A DNA stretch of 64,000 nt. Source: Thalassomonas actiniarum (GTDB lineage Bacteria > Pseudomonadota > Gammaproteobacteria > Enterobacterales > Alteromonadaceae). The position numbers were made by a program, and so were the translations under genes. Each line of letters starts with the position of its first letter. Position 1 is the stretch's first letter. The DNA is taken from positions 2,976,001 through 3,040,000 of the forward strand of contig NZ_CP059735.1 of NCBI RefSeq assembly GCF_000948975.2, in the 5' to 3' direction. Shown in pieces: positions 45,489 through 53,702 of this stretch. Below the pieces are notes generated by a model. It saw nothing but the letters and a program-made list of their open reading frames with translations. It was not told the DNA's origin and did not search any database.

Positions 45489-47093
45489 ATGAAAATAAAA
45501 CCATTGATTTGCAAAATAACAGGCTTAACACTTGCTTTGGCTTCTTTGTTCGTATCTGCGACACCAGATACTTCAAGCAAAGACAATAAGGCCGCTGAAA
45601 AGCTTTATGTTGAACATTGTCAATCATGCCATGGTGTCGGCCGTTTAGGTGCAATGGGACCGGCATTGTTTCCTGAAAACTTGTCTCGCTTGAGAAAGAA
45701 TAAAGCGGTTAAGGTGATTAAAAATGGCCGGCCTGCCACGCAAATGCCGGCTTTTGATAAAATCCTTAACCAGACAGAAATAGCCAGTTTAATAGATTAC
45801 ATCTACACCCCGGCAAAAGAGTTACCCAAGTGGACCCTGGCAGATATCAGGGCCACCAACATCCAGCATTTTGAACAAAGCAAGTTGCCAAACAAGCCGC
45901 AATTTGATGCCGATTTAATGAACTTATTTATTGTGGTGGAATTAGGCGATCACAGTGCGACCTTGCTTAACGGCGATACTTTTGAGCCCATTACCCGCTT
46001 TAAAACGCGTTTTGCCCTGCACGGAGGGCCAAAATATTCCCCAGATGGCCGTTTTGTTTATTTTGCCTCGCGCGACGGCTGGATCAGCAAATATGACATT
46101 TACAACATGAAAATTGTCAGTGAAGTCAGGGCAGGGATCAATACCCGGAATTTGGCGGTATCAAGCGATGGTAAATATGCCATTGTCGGTAACTACCTTC
46201 CTCATAATGTGGTGATTTTAGATACCAAAGACTTATCTCCCATTGAAATGATCGAAACGAAAAGCAGCGAAGGCGTCAGCTCCCGTGTCAGTGCCGTTTA
46301 CAATGCGCCGCCACGTCACAGTTTTATTGTTGCATTGAAAGACGTTAAAGAAGTGTGGGAAATTCCCTATAGCGATAAAGGTGGTGTAGATGTCTATAAA
46401 GGCTGGGCGCACGATTATCGAAAAGATGGCGGCGAAGGAAAAGTGGAAAACTGGAAAAGTGAAGACAGGTTTCCGGTGCGTCGTATTCAAACGCAAGATT
46501 ATTTGGATGATTTTTTCTTCGATCCTGAGTATATCAACCTGATAGGCACAGCGCGTAACAGTCATAACGGCCAGGTGATCAACTTTGATACCAAGAAAAA
46601 AGTCGCCACGATTGAGCTTACCGGCATGCCTCATTTAGGCTCAGGCATTACCTGGGATTATCAGGGGAAAGAAGTTTTTGCTTCTCCGAATATCAAAGAA
46701 GGTAAAATAACCGTGATCGAAATGGAAAACTGGCAGGTGATCAAGGAGATAAAAACTGACGGTCCAGGCTTTTTTATGCGTAGCCACAGCAAGTCACCTT
46801 ATGCCTGGGCGGATGTGTTTTTTGGCCCTAACAAAGAAAAAGTGCATATTATCAAAAAAGATACCTTAGAAATTGTTAAAACCATAGCGCCAGCACCGGG
46901 TAAAACCGCGGCCCATGTTGAGTTTACCAAAGATGGCAAATATGTATTATTGAGTATTTGGGATAATGACGGTGCAGTGATTGTTTATGATGCCAATACG
47001 TTAGAAGAAGTAAAACGTTTGCCGATGAAAAAACCCTCTGGCAAATATAATGTTTATAACAAAATTAACTATGAGCGGGGCACAAGCCATTAG
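45489..47093 (+). CDS. nirN: Dihydro-heme d1 dehydrogenase NirN
   Basis: A 534-residue cd1-type protein. A signal peptide (LTLALASLFVSATP) and a cytochrome c domain with CQSCH are followed by a heme d1 propeller (LAVSSDGKYAIVGNYLPHNVV; PHLGSGITWDY). It is a NirS paralogue but more divergent, lacks the NirS-type N-terminal extension, and pairs with nirS in the locus, which fits NirN. NirN finishes heme d1 synthesis by introducing the acrylate double bond in the periplasm. It has its own promoter region after the nirT terminator. A symmetric TGATTTAATAAATCA lies at 45400-45414. Confidence 0.88.
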   Translation: MKIKPLICKITGLTLALASLFVSATPDTSSKDNKAAEKLYVEHCQSCHGVGRLGAMGPALFPENLSRLRKNKAVKVIKNGRPATQMPAFDKILNQTEIASLIDYIYTPAKELPKWTLADIRATNIQHFEQSKLPNKPQFDADLMNLFIVVELGDHSATLLNGDTFEPITRFKTRFALHGGPKYSPDGRFVYFASRDGWISKYDIYNMKIVSEVRAGINTRNLAVSSDGKYAIVGNYLPHNVVILDTKDLSPIEMIETKSSEGVSSRVSAVYNAPPRHSFIVALKDVKEVWEIPYSDKGGVDVYKGWAHDYRKDGGEGKVENWKSEDRFPVRRIQTQDYLDDFFFDPEYINLIGTARNSHNGQVINFDTKKKVATIELTGMPHLGSGITWDYQGKEVFASPNIKEGKITVIEMENWQVIKEIKTDGPGFFMRSHSKSPYAWADVFFGPNKEKVHIIKKDTLEIVKTIAPAPGKTAAHVEFTKDGKYVLLSIWDNDGAVIVYDANTLEEVKRLPMKKPSGKYNVYNKINYERGTSH

Positions 47094-47395
47094 TTATTTG
47101 CGGGTGATCATAAACTTGTCGATGTAGGCTAAGAATGGAGATTGGGTCATTGATATTTCCCCTTTAAGTGCTGTGTTTTTACACAGTGCAGGTGTTATTC
47201 TGTTGATAGCCTTATTAGACAGCAAAAAAAGGTATTTTTCTTATTTCTTTAATTCTCGAAATAATACTAATGGCTTGATATGATAAAGGTGAATGTATAT
47301 TTTACATTTTATTAAATTATTTAAAGACGGGGAAAAACTGTGTTTAAATACGGTTTTTTGCCGACTGTTAAGCTGTTATATGAATAGAGAAGTCA
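47094..47395. other. Junction between nirN and the cassette array
   Basis: About 300 AT-rich bases with no gene. There is no integrase gene, and no attI could be recognised. AGCTGTTAT at 47371-47379 resembles the right end of an attC (GCGTTAT) and may mark a decayed site at the array edge. Confidence 0.4.
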
Positions 47396-47677
47396 ATGAA
47401 TTCAGTTTGGATATTTAATAAAAACAATTCCTCCTATAGTGGGGGAGTGTTCTCAGAGTTAACAAAAGCGGAGAACTGGATTTTAGAAAACAAGCTGTCT
47501 GGAATGCTAACTAAATATCCTCTAGATCAAGGAGTATGGGATTGGGCCTGTAAAAACAACATGCACAATCTAAAGGCGGAAAAAGTTGCTGAAAAAGGTA
47601 GTAATCCAGTATTTATTGGTGGCTTCACAACGGCTAGTCAAGAGCATTATCACTATGAAAATGGTCAGCGTAAATAA
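47396..47677 (+). CDS. Cassette gene: DUF7710-like protein
   Basis: A 93-residue soluble protein. The order WIFN...FSGGVF-type start, KAENWILENKLSGMLTKYPLDQGVWDWA and C-terminal GGFTTASQEHYHYENGQ matches a family of small proteins seen as DUF7710, common on mobile islands. Function unknown. It is the first cassette of the array and is followed by attC1. Confidence 0.75.
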   Translation: MNSVWIFNKNNSSYSGGVFSELTKAENWILENKLSGMLTKYPLDQGVWDWACKNNMHNLKAEKVAEKGSNPVFIGGFTTASQEHYHYENGQRK

Positions 47678-47681
47678 TTCA

Positions 47682-47764
47682 TATAACAAATCAAACCACA
47701 ACCGCCAGCAAAGCTGGCTGGACCTACGCACTGCGTGCTCCGGCCTGTGTTTGAGGCGTTATAC
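47682..47764 (+). repeat. attC1
   Basis: Left 7-mer TAACAAA (47684-47690), right 7-mer GCGTTAT (47757-47763). The inner arms CGCCAGCAAAGCTGGC and GGACCTACGCACTGCG give the stem. It is almost identical to attC12. Confidence 0.85.
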
Positions 47765-47785
47765 GTTCTTGGTTGTATTTATATA

Positions 47786-48034
47786 ATGGATAGTATCTTA
47801 GATATATTTTTTAAAGGTTTAATTCGTGGAATAGGTTCTTTCATCGGGAGGATTTTATTTAGTTTTGTCTGTTATTATACCGGAGCCATCGTTTGTCGAA
47901 TCCTTACTTTGGGGAAGTTTCCTAAGTTTTTCATTGATGATCCAATGGACTCTCCACCAGCTATTTTTTGTTCTTTTTTTGGTGTATCTATCTATGTTGG
48001 TGCGGCATTGTTTTGGGCTGTAAATAATATGTAA
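47786..48034 (+). CDS. Cassette gene: small membrane protein
   Basis: An 82-residue protein beginning at the ATG 22 bases after attC1. Two hydrophobic stretches (about residues 17-40 and 57-80) suggest two membrane helices. Not recognised. Small membrane proteins are frequent in integron cassettes. Confidence 0.65.
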   Translation: MDSILDIFFKGLIRGIGSFIGRILFSFVCYYTGAIVCRILTLGKFPKFFIDDPMDSPPAIFCSFFGVSIYVGAALFWAVNNM

Positions 48035-48050
48035 TTTTTAGGTGTATCGT

Positions 48051-48118
48051 ATAACAAGCGCAACCACGCGGAGTTATTTTCCGCTGCGCTTCAAATAGCC
48101 CGGTGTTGCGGGCGTTAT
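48051..48118 (+). repeat. attC2
   Basis: TAACAAG at left and GCGTTAT at right (48112-48118). The arms GCGGAGTTATTTTCCGC and CGGTGTTGCGGG are visible. Confidence 0.8.
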
Positions 48119-48465
48119 TCGGCCACCGCTAATTCACATTGAAATTTTGGAAATAACGGTATTTCCTAGCTTGGTTTGGCATGTGGTTCTGGTGGGTTTT
48201 CGCCGGTACAGTTAGGCGTTCCCGCTAATAGACTTTCCTCTTTCTTTTTCAAAAGCACTAAAGGTGGTAAAGTCATTAGCTTGTTCTGGCCGTGATGCCA
48301 GGCTCAAAATTCACGGTTGGGTGTGTAGCGGTGGTTAATGTCTTTGGCATCTTCCGTTAACGTATCAAGCCATTTTTAACGTTGTCGGCTCTGTGGTTAC
48401 AACTGGCAGCCAATAACAAACAAAACCAGCGGACGCTAAAAGCGCGCCGCAGTTTCGAGCGTTAG
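48119..48465 (+). repeat. ORF-less cassette, copy A, with attC3
   Basis: A 347-base cassette without a frame of 60 codons on either strand. It ends in attC3 (TAACAAA 48414-48420 to GCGTTAG 48459-48465). It starts CGGCCACCGCTAATTCA and contains an internal GTTAGGCGTTCCCGC. It is nearly identical to copy D (52897-53243), differing at only a few bases, and more distant from copies B and C. Confidence 0.85.
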
Positions 48466-48495
48466 TTGTCTTATGTACATAACAAGGAATCATTA

Positions 48496-49116
48496 ATGTC
48501 AAAGTACTATCCTCCGAAATTTAATAGTAAAAATTTCCACTGCGTACATTGTAATGTTTATTCTGCTCAGGAGTGGTCATACTTAGAGTACAAAGGCACG
48601 ACCACCCATAGTGGCTTCGATCTTTGTACATGTAAACATTGTGGTAAGGAGAGCTTTTGGTATGGTGAGAGAATGCTGATACCTACAGAGGCTCCAGTAT
48701 CGCCTCACCATGTTGACCTCCCTGATTCCTGTATAGATGATTACAACGAAGCAAGAGATGTCTTAGCAAGATCTCCCAAAGCTGCTGCTGCATTAATGAG
48801 GCTTTGCATTCAAAAATTAGTTGCCGAACTTGGTGAAAAAGGTAAAAACATAAATGATGACATTGGTGCATTAGTTAATAAAGGTTTACCTGTGGAAGTT
48901 CAGCAAGCTCTAGATTATTGCCGAGTCATTGGAAATAACGCAGTGCATCCTGGAGAGCTTAATCTAGATGATGACCCAAATATTGCACACAGTATGTTTG
49001 AAATGGTCAACTTTATTGTAGAAGACAGAATAACAAAACCTAAAAAAATCGCAGAACTATATAAAATACTGCCAGAAGGGGCCTTAAAAGCTGTTGAAAG
49101 GCGTGATTCAAAGTAG
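48496..49116 (+). CDS. Cassette gene: DUF4145 protein with N-terminal zinc ribbon
   Basis: About 206 residues from the ATG at 48496, which AAGGA precedes. The N-terminal 60 residues carry CVHC and CTCKHCGK, a probable zinc ribbon. The C-terminal domain has SPKAAAALMRLCIQKLV and CRVIGNNAVHPGE, the DUF4145 signature. DUF4145 occurs alone or fused to nucleases in restriction and defence contexts. A defence role is only an inference. It follows ORF-less copy A. Confidence 0.8.
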   Translation: MSKYYPPKFNSKNFHCVHCNVYSAQEWSYLEYKGTTTHSGFDLCTCKHCGKESFWYGERMLIPTEAPVSPHHVDLPDSCIDDYNEARDVLARSPKAAAALMRLCIQKLVAELGEKGKNINDDIGALVNKGLPVEVQQALDYCRVIGNNAVHPGELNLDDDPNIAHSMFEMVNFIVEDRITKPKKIAELYKILPEGALKAVERRDSK

Positions 49117-49124
49117 TTTAGCAA

Positions 49125-49192
49125 CTAACAAGGCGCTGCTACGGAAAATTTACTCGCTAGCGCTCCTAAATTTCCGCAGAGCGCGGCGTTAG
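49125..49192 (+). repeat. attC4
   Basis: TAACAAG (49126-49132) and GCGTTAG (49186-49192), with arms CGGAAAATTTACTCGC and CTAAATTTCCG. Confidence 0.85.
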
Positions 49193-49218
49193 CCAGTAAT
49201 ATTCAGGAGGCCACATTC

Positions 49219-50253
49219 ATGGAGCAATATGTAAGTGTCTTACTGACAATTCTCAAGTTTTTAAGTATCGGATTGACCGCAATTTTGAGTGCCATTGCTC
49301 TATTAGTAGAATACAAGGATGAGAATGGAAAAATAACTTATTGGGGAAGAAGAGCATTAATCGGAATAGTCGTCGCAGCATTTGTAGCTGCTAGTACAAC
49401 AGCTCTAGAAGTTATAAAAGGCGAGCGCGAGTCAGAGAAAACGGCGAAGGAAGCCCTTGTCCTAGCTAAAAGAACAAGTGATATTCTAGAGAATATTAAT
49501 CGATCGTTACATCCATTAGAAGGCATTGAATTTAGTTTTTGGGCTTCAGTAGATTTGTCATCAAAGCAATTAGAACCATATAGAGAAAGATTTTCAGAGG
49601 AATTGAAAGACTACCTGGTTCAATACGAGAGTGGTAATCGACGGTACGAAGGCATGTATGCTTCCAGTTCAAATCAAAACGGACCGGTGGACGTTAAAGT
49701 TCCACTCGGAGCAGCAGCGTACCCTTCTGAGCACAAAGAAGAGTTAGCGTTTTATTTGATACGTCATACTGATTTTCATTTAGCTTTCTTTAAGGAACCT
49801 ATTTCACCGACATATTTCGAAAAAAAAATAACTGACGAGTCGGAATACAAGAACCCTGACCTTGTCATTAATATCGATACTAGTGAGCAGGATCAGTTTG
49901 GGATAGGCCTAGAATACAATATTGAAAATAGAACATTCGAAATTAATGGATCATCTATCCAGTCAGATCCACGATATTGGAGAACGAATGGAAGAATAAT
50001 ATCAATGCCCGACCTGAAAGGAAGTCAAATGTTTGTATTCACTGATAGCATCAATGTTCCATCCCTAGATGGTGACAATAGTGAGTTAGTCGGTCTTCGT
50101 GGCGGCATCAAAATACGCACCTTACTTATTGATATTTCAGGAAGGCAACAATTCTGGTTTAGGACGGAGAACCTCCACGAATACAAAACACCTCGGGGAT
50201 TATCGTATTTTGTATTTTCGCTGGATAATGGGATAGAGGAATATGCTCGCTAG
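49219..50253 (+). CDS. Cassette gene: membrane protein with large soluble domain, 344 aa
   Basis: Not recognised. Two N-terminal membrane helices (about residues 8-28 and 46-63) are followed by a helix with RESEKTAKEALVLAKRTSD, probably coiled coil, then a 230-residue soluble beta-rich region. A good GGAGG precedes the ATG. The layout (paired helices, coiled coil, sensor-like domain) recalls membrane-linked effectors of abortive defence systems, but no family signature is visible. Largest protein-coding gene of the array apart from the intron protein. Confidence 0.7.
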   Translation: MEQYVSVLLTILKFLSIGLTAILSAIALLVEYKDENGKITYWGRRALIGIVVAAFVAASTTALEVIKGERESEKTAKEALVLAKRTSDILENINRSLHPLEGIEFSFWASVDLSSKQLEPYRERFSEELKDYLVQYESGNRRYEGMYASSSNQNGPVDVKVPLGAAAYPSEHKEELAFYLIRHTDFHLAFFKEPISPTYFEKKITDESEYKNPDLVINIDTSEQDQFGIGLEYNIENRTFEINGSSIQSDPRYWRTNGRIISMPDLKGSQMFVFTDSINVPSLDGDNSELVGLRGGIKIRTLLIDISGRQQFWFRTENLHEYKTPRGLSYFVFSLDNGIEEYAR

Positions 50254-50258
50254 TTTGG

Positions 50259-50350
50259 CTAACAAGAACCATCAACCTGACTCCGTAAACTGCCACGCTT
50301 TTTGTTCCAAAAAGCCCGCCAGCTTACTACGCAGTTGTGGTTGGCGTTAT
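50259..50350 (+). repeat. attC5
   Basis: TAACAAG (50260-50266) and GCGTTAT (50344-50350). At 92 bases it is the longest of the simple sites. Confidence 0.8.
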
Positions 50351-50370
50351 GTGTCTTAAGGAGTTCCTGT

Positions 50371-50607
50371 ATGGCATTCAGTGAATCAGAAAAAACCGCT
50401 CTACTTGAAGTGAAGGGGGTTGGACCTACTGTAGTTAAACGTTTTGAGGAAATAGGTATAGATTCTTTTTCTGAGTTAGCGAACTATGAGCCAAAAGAAA
50501 TTGCTGAAAGAGTGGCGTCTATGCTCAGAACTACTTGCTGGAAGAATAGTCCTCAGGCCTTGTCGGCAGTCAAGTCTGCAATAGACAGGGCAAGGCAAGG
50601 TTTATAG
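50371..50607 (+). CDS. Cassette gene: helix-hairpin-helix protein, 78 aa
   Basis: Starts at the ATG preceded by AAGGAG. The core LLEVKGVGPTVVKRFEEIGIDSFSELANYEP is a helix-hairpin-helix pair of the kind that binds the DNA backbone. A second part contains two cysteines. It could be a small DNA-binding protein or a regulator of a nuclease. The upstream frame extension lies in attC5 and is not used. Confidence 0.75.
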   Translation: MAFSESEKTALLEVKGVGPTVVKRFEEIGIDSFSELANYEPKEIAERVASMLRTTCWKNSPQALSAVKSAIDRARQGL

Positions 50608-50623
50608 ATGGCGCCGCACCCAC

Positions 50624-50712
50624 ATAACAATCGGCTGTTGTCGCCCCTTCGGGGCTGGGACGGTCTTTCCGCCGCTTCGCGGCTACAAGTCCGCCCCAAA
50701 GCCGGGCGTTAT
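50624..50712 (+). repeat. attC6
   Basis: TAACAAT (50625-50631) and GCGTTAT (50706-50712). Strong internal hairpins (CGCCCCTTCGGGGC and CCGCTTCGCGG) are an unusual addition inside the site. Confidence 0.75.
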
Positions 50713-50743
50713 AGTGCCTAGAGGTTCTCTGTTGCATCCAGTT

Positions 50744-51052
50744 ATGAATGATACAAAATGGCGTGAACTTCAAACGGCCATGTATGAACTCAAACCAAAC
50801 ATACCGTTTTGGCGAACTCGGTGTGTAGATAATGGGTATGAAACGCCAAATTGGGATGGAGATTGGATCCATCATTTCTATGCTGGTGGTTTTGAAACCA
50901 TAGAATGGGTAGAAATACAGACTACAGATGATAAACAACGATCTATTGTAAGGTTAGTGTTAAAAAAAATTCATGTACCTGGTCATGAAACCGAGCATGG
51001 CTTTAAGGTATATGGTTACATTAGGGATGGCGCGGCAATTGATTATATATAG
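50744..51052 (+). CDS. Cassette gene: DUF6678-like protein, 102 aa
   Basis: A soluble protein starting MNDTKWRELQTAMYEL. The blocks PFWRTRCVDNG, WDGDWIHHFYAGGFETIEWVEI match my memory of DUF6678, a family of small proteins often found as cassettes or toxin-immunity-like partners. Function unknown. The GTG at 50714 would start inside the attC and is rejected. Confidence 0.65.
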   Translation: MNDTKWRELQTAMYELKPNIPFWRTRCVDNGYETPNWDGDWIHHFYAGGFETIEWVEIQTTDDKQRSIVRLVLKKIHVPGHETEHGFKVYGYIRDGAAIDYI

Positions 51053-51056
51053 CACT

Positions 51057-51124
51057 ATAACAAGGCCAAGCACTCTGAAAAATTACTCGCTACGCTCCTA
51101 ATTTTCAGGTGTTGGCGGCGTTAT
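51057..51124 (+). repeat. attC7
   Basis: TAACAAG (51058-51064) and GCGTTAT (51118-51124). Sequence and arms closely match the attC17 reconstructed around the IS110 element. Confidence 0.85.
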
Positions 51125-51150
51125 ATTTTCTTTAAGCTAGGAGTAAAAAG

Positions 51151-51468
51151 TTGGATTGGGAAGTCGTAAATGGAGTTACAGGTATCATTGGTGCAATCAG
51201 CGCTATTGCAAGTATTGGATATATATCTACACATAAAAAAGATACACTTGAAAACAACAAAGTAGTTTCAACTTATCAATTAATATCCTTTTTATTGGCT
51301 TGCTCCGGCTGGGTACTTTTGTGTTTTGCTTATCTTTGGTTTTTGGAGCCTTTTGGTTCTTTTGTCACTGATGACGATTATCAAAAATTTTTTGGTGTCT
51401 TGCTAAGTTTCCCTGCAATTATAATGCTTGGCTTCGGTATTAAACTGATGTGTAATGGAAAAATATAA
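51151..51468 (+). CDS. Cassette gene: small membrane protein, 105 aa
   Basis: Starts at TTG after TAGGAG. Predicted three membrane helices (residues about 8-25, 44-68 and 84-103) and a short charged loop. Not recognised. The stop codon is itself the first three bases of the attC8 TAACAAG. Confidence 0.6.
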   Translation: MDWEVVNGVTGIIGAISAIASIGYISTHKKDTLENNKVVSTYQLISFLLACSGWVLLCFAYLWFLEPFGSFVTDDDYQKFFGVLLSFPAIIMLGFGIKLMCNGKI

Positions 51469-51547
51469 CAAGGCGTTCAAAAATCACCAACAAGTTGGCT
51501 GGACCTCCACAAGCTTCGCTTGTTCCGGCCTTTTAACGCAGCGTTAT
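51465..51547 (+). repeat. attC8
   Basis: TAACAAG (51466-51472) overlaps the stop of the gene, and GCGTTAT is at 51541-51547. Confidence 0.85.
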
Positions 51548-51895
51548 TCGGCCACCGCTAATTCATGTTTAATATTTTGGAAATAGCATTATTTCCTAGC
51601 TCTGTTTGGCGCGTGGTTTCGGTGGGTTTTCGCCGGAACGGTTAGGCGTTCCCGCTAATAGACTTTCCCTGTTCTTTTTCAAAAGTGCTAAAGGTGTTAA
51701 AGTCATTAGCTTGTTCTGGCAGTGGTGCTAGGCTCAAAATTCACTGTTTGGTGCGTAGCGGTGGTAAGTGCCTTTGGCAGCTTCCGTTAACGCCTAAAGC
51801 TATTTTTAATGTTGCCAGGACTGTGGTTACCGCTGGCAGCCAATAACAAACAAAATCAGCGGACGCTAAAAGCGCGCCGCCGTTTCGAGCGTTAA
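51548..51895 (+). repeat. ORF-less cassette, copy B, with attC9
   Basis: A 348-base cassette collinear with copies A and D but with dozens of scattered differences. It ends in attC9 (TAACAAA 51844-51850 to GCGTTAA 51889-51895). No gene in either strand. Confidence 0.85.
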
Positions 51896-51902
51896 GTCAC
51901 CT

Positions 51903-52271
51903 ATGAGAATTTTGTGTTTATTTCTAGCCTTGGTGCTATTTCAAGCTCACAGTAAATCGATAACTATTTTAGTAAATGCACCTGAAGGCGCTGTAGGGCT
52001 CTATGAATTTGCCCCTGAAACAGAGTTAGAAAAAAATGCTTATATATCTGCCATAGAGTATTTAAAAAGCAAGAAGAAAGAAATATACCGCTATTACATA
52101 ATCAAGCATGGCCTTAACGTTAACTCTGGGATATATCAATTTTATCTGCAACATTCTGCCAGCCTTGGTAACAGTGATAAGTTAATCATCAATAAATCTT
52201 ATAATAATGGTATTATCCATTACGATGTAAAAACGAATAAAGTTATTAAATTCGAACGGTGGCGTCGGTAA
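51903..52271 (+). CDS. Cassette gene: small secreted protein, copy 1
   Basis: A 122-residue protein with a signal peptide (RILCLFLALVLFQAHS). The mature part is Lys- and Tyr-rich with no known motif (VNAPEGAVGLYEFAPE; KKEIYRYYIIKHG). It may act in the periplasm. An almost identical copy lies at 53251-53619, differing at about four residues. Not recognised. Confidence 0.7.
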   Translation: MRILCLFLALVLFQAHSKSITILVNAPEGAVGLYEFAPETELEKNAYISAIEYLKSKKKEIYRYYIIKHGLNVNSGIYQFYLQHSASLGNSDKLIINKSYNNGIIHYDVKTNKVIKFERWRR

Positions 52272-52272
52272 C

Positions 52273-52340
52273 TTAACAAGTGGCACCACTCAGAAAAATT
52301 AGTCGCTGCGCGCCAAATTTTCTGGTGTGCCAAGCGTTAG
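52273..52340 (+). repeat. attC10
   Basis: TAACAAG (52274-52280) and GCGTTAG (52334-52340). Identical to attC14. Confidence 0.85.
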
Positions 52341-52580
52341 TCGGCCACCACTAGTCAAGCTTAAATGTTGTAAAATAGCGGTGTTCATGAATTAGGTTTG
52401 GTGGTTATGTCTTAATTCAAAATTCACGGTTTGGTGTGTAGTGTTGGTGGGTGCGAGCAGCATCTTTCGTCTACCCCTCAAGCCATTAAATAAACCGTTA
52501 GTGGGGTGGGTTTAACTACTATCCACTAACAAGGCAAAACACACGGAAGCAGCAAGCTGCTCCGGTGTTTGCAGCGTTAA
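52341..52580 (+). repeat. ORF-less cassette, diverged copy C, with attC11
   Basis: A shorter relative of copies A, B and D. It shares the CGGCCACC start, the AATTCACGGTTTGGTGTGTAG block and the downstream layout, with an internal deletion of about 100 bases. It ends in an unrelated attC11 (TAACAAG 52527-52533 to GCGTTAA 52574-52580). So the body and the attC have separate histories. Confidence 0.75.
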
Positions 52581-52820
52581 ATGCCCATGGTGATTTTGAG
52601 TATGGAACTCCAAAAATATATTGATGAACTTGATCGGATTCAAATGGAAGGCGCTTTCGTTTTCATAAAATGGGACGGTGAGCGAGAAAAAAATAGAAAA
52701 ACAGTTCTTATTGAAAAGCCGGATTCAAATTTTTTATTCCGGCGAGATACTGATGACTTAGTAACAACCTTAAAAGAGGGGATTGCTGAGTACGATGCAG
52801 CCTTTAGTAAGAGCATTTAA
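52581..52820 (+). CDS. Cassette gene: small soluble protein, 79 aa
   Basis: Not recognised. Starts MPMVILSMELQKYIDELDRI; the second in-frame ATG at 52602 may be the real start. Acidic, probably one helix plus a small sheet (FIKWDGEREKNRKTVLIEKPD). It could be an immunity-type or adaptor protein; nothing specific supports this. Confidence 0.6.
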   Translation: MPMVILSMELQKYIDELDRIQMEGAFVFIKWDGEREKNRKTVLIEKPDSNFLFRRDTDDLVTTLKEGIAEYDAAFSKSI

Positions 52821-52896
52821 CAAAACAAATCACGATCGCCAGCAAAGCTGGCTGGACCTACGCACTGCGTGCTCCGGCCCGTGTTTGTGGCGTTAT
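52817..52896 (+). repeat. attC12
   Basis: TAACAAA (52818-52824) overlaps the stop codon; GCGTTAT is at 52890-52896. Nearly identical to attC1 although the attached genes differ. Confidence 0.85.
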
Positions 52897-53243
52897 TCGG
52901 CCACCGCTAATTCACATTGAAATTTTGGAAATAACGGTATTTCCTAGCTTGGTTTGGCATGTGGTTCTGGTGGGTTTTCGCCGGTACAGTTAGGCGTTCC
53001 CGCTAATAGACTTTCCTCTTTCTTTTTCAAAAGCACTAAAGGTGGTAAAGTCATTAGTTTGTTCTGGCCGTGATGCCAGGCTCAAAATTCACGGTTGGGT
53101 GTGTAGCGGTGGTTAATGTCTTTGGCATCTTCCGTTAACGTATCAAGCCATTTTTAACGTTGTCGGCTCTGTGGTTACAACTGGCAGCCAATAACAAACA
53201 AAACCAGCGGACGCTAAAAGCGCGCCGCCGTTTCGAGCGTTAA
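52897..53243 (+). repeat. ORF-less cassette, copy D, with attC13
   Basis: A 347-base cassette nearly identical to copy A (for example TTAGTTTG for TTAGCTTG). It ends in attC13 (TAACAAA 53192-53198 to GCGTTAA 53237-53243). It precedes the second copy of the secreted-protein cassette, as copy B precedes the first. Confidence 0.85.
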
Positions 53244-53250
53244 GTCACCT

Positions 53251-53619
53251 ATGAGAATTTTGTGTTTATTTCTAGCCTTGGTGCTATTCCAAGCTCACAG
53301 TAAATCGATAACTATTTTAGTAAATGCACCTGAAGGCGCTGTAGGGCTCTATGAATTTGCCCCTGAAACAGAGTTAGAAAAAAATGCTTATATATCTTCC
53401 ATAGAGTATTTAAAAAGCAAGAAGAAAGAAATATATCGCTATTACATAATCAAGCATGGTCTTAACGTTAACTCTGGGATATATCAATTTTATCTGCAAC
53501 ATTCTGCCAGCTTTGGTAACAGTGATAAGTTAATCATCAATAAATCTTATAATAATGGTATTATCCATTACGATGTAAAAACGAATGAAGTTATTAAATT
53601 CGAACGGTGGCGTCAGTAA
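53251..53619 (+). CDS. Cassette gene: small secreted protein, copy 2
   Basis: A near duplicate of the gene at 51903-52271, with Ala to Ser, Leu to Phe, Lys to Glu and Arg to Gln changes. Signal peptide and length are unchanged. Retention of both open frames suggests both are functional or the duplication is recent. It is followed by attC14, identical to attC10. Confidence 0.7.
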   Translation: MRILCLFLALVLFQAHSKSITILVNAPEGAVGLYEFAPETELEKNAYISSIEYLKSKKKEIYRYYIIKHGLNVNSGIYQFYLQHSASFGNSDKLIINKSYNNGIIHYDVKTNEVIKFERWRQ

Positions 53620-53620
53620 C

Positions 53621-53688
53621 TTAACAAGTGGCACCACTCAGAAAAATTAGTCGCTGCGCGCCAAATTTTCTGGTGTGCCAAGCGTTAG
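53621..53688 (+). repeat. attC14
   Basis: TAACAAG (53622-53628) and GCGTTAG (53682-53688). Confidence 0.85.
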
Positions 53689-53702
53689 CAGTCAAGGAAA
53701 GC

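Noticed and set aside
45489-47093. A second nirS
   Set aside because: The protein is a more divergent cd1-type protein with layout and placement of NirN; it keeps one cytochrome c site and lacks the NirS-type N-terminal extension.
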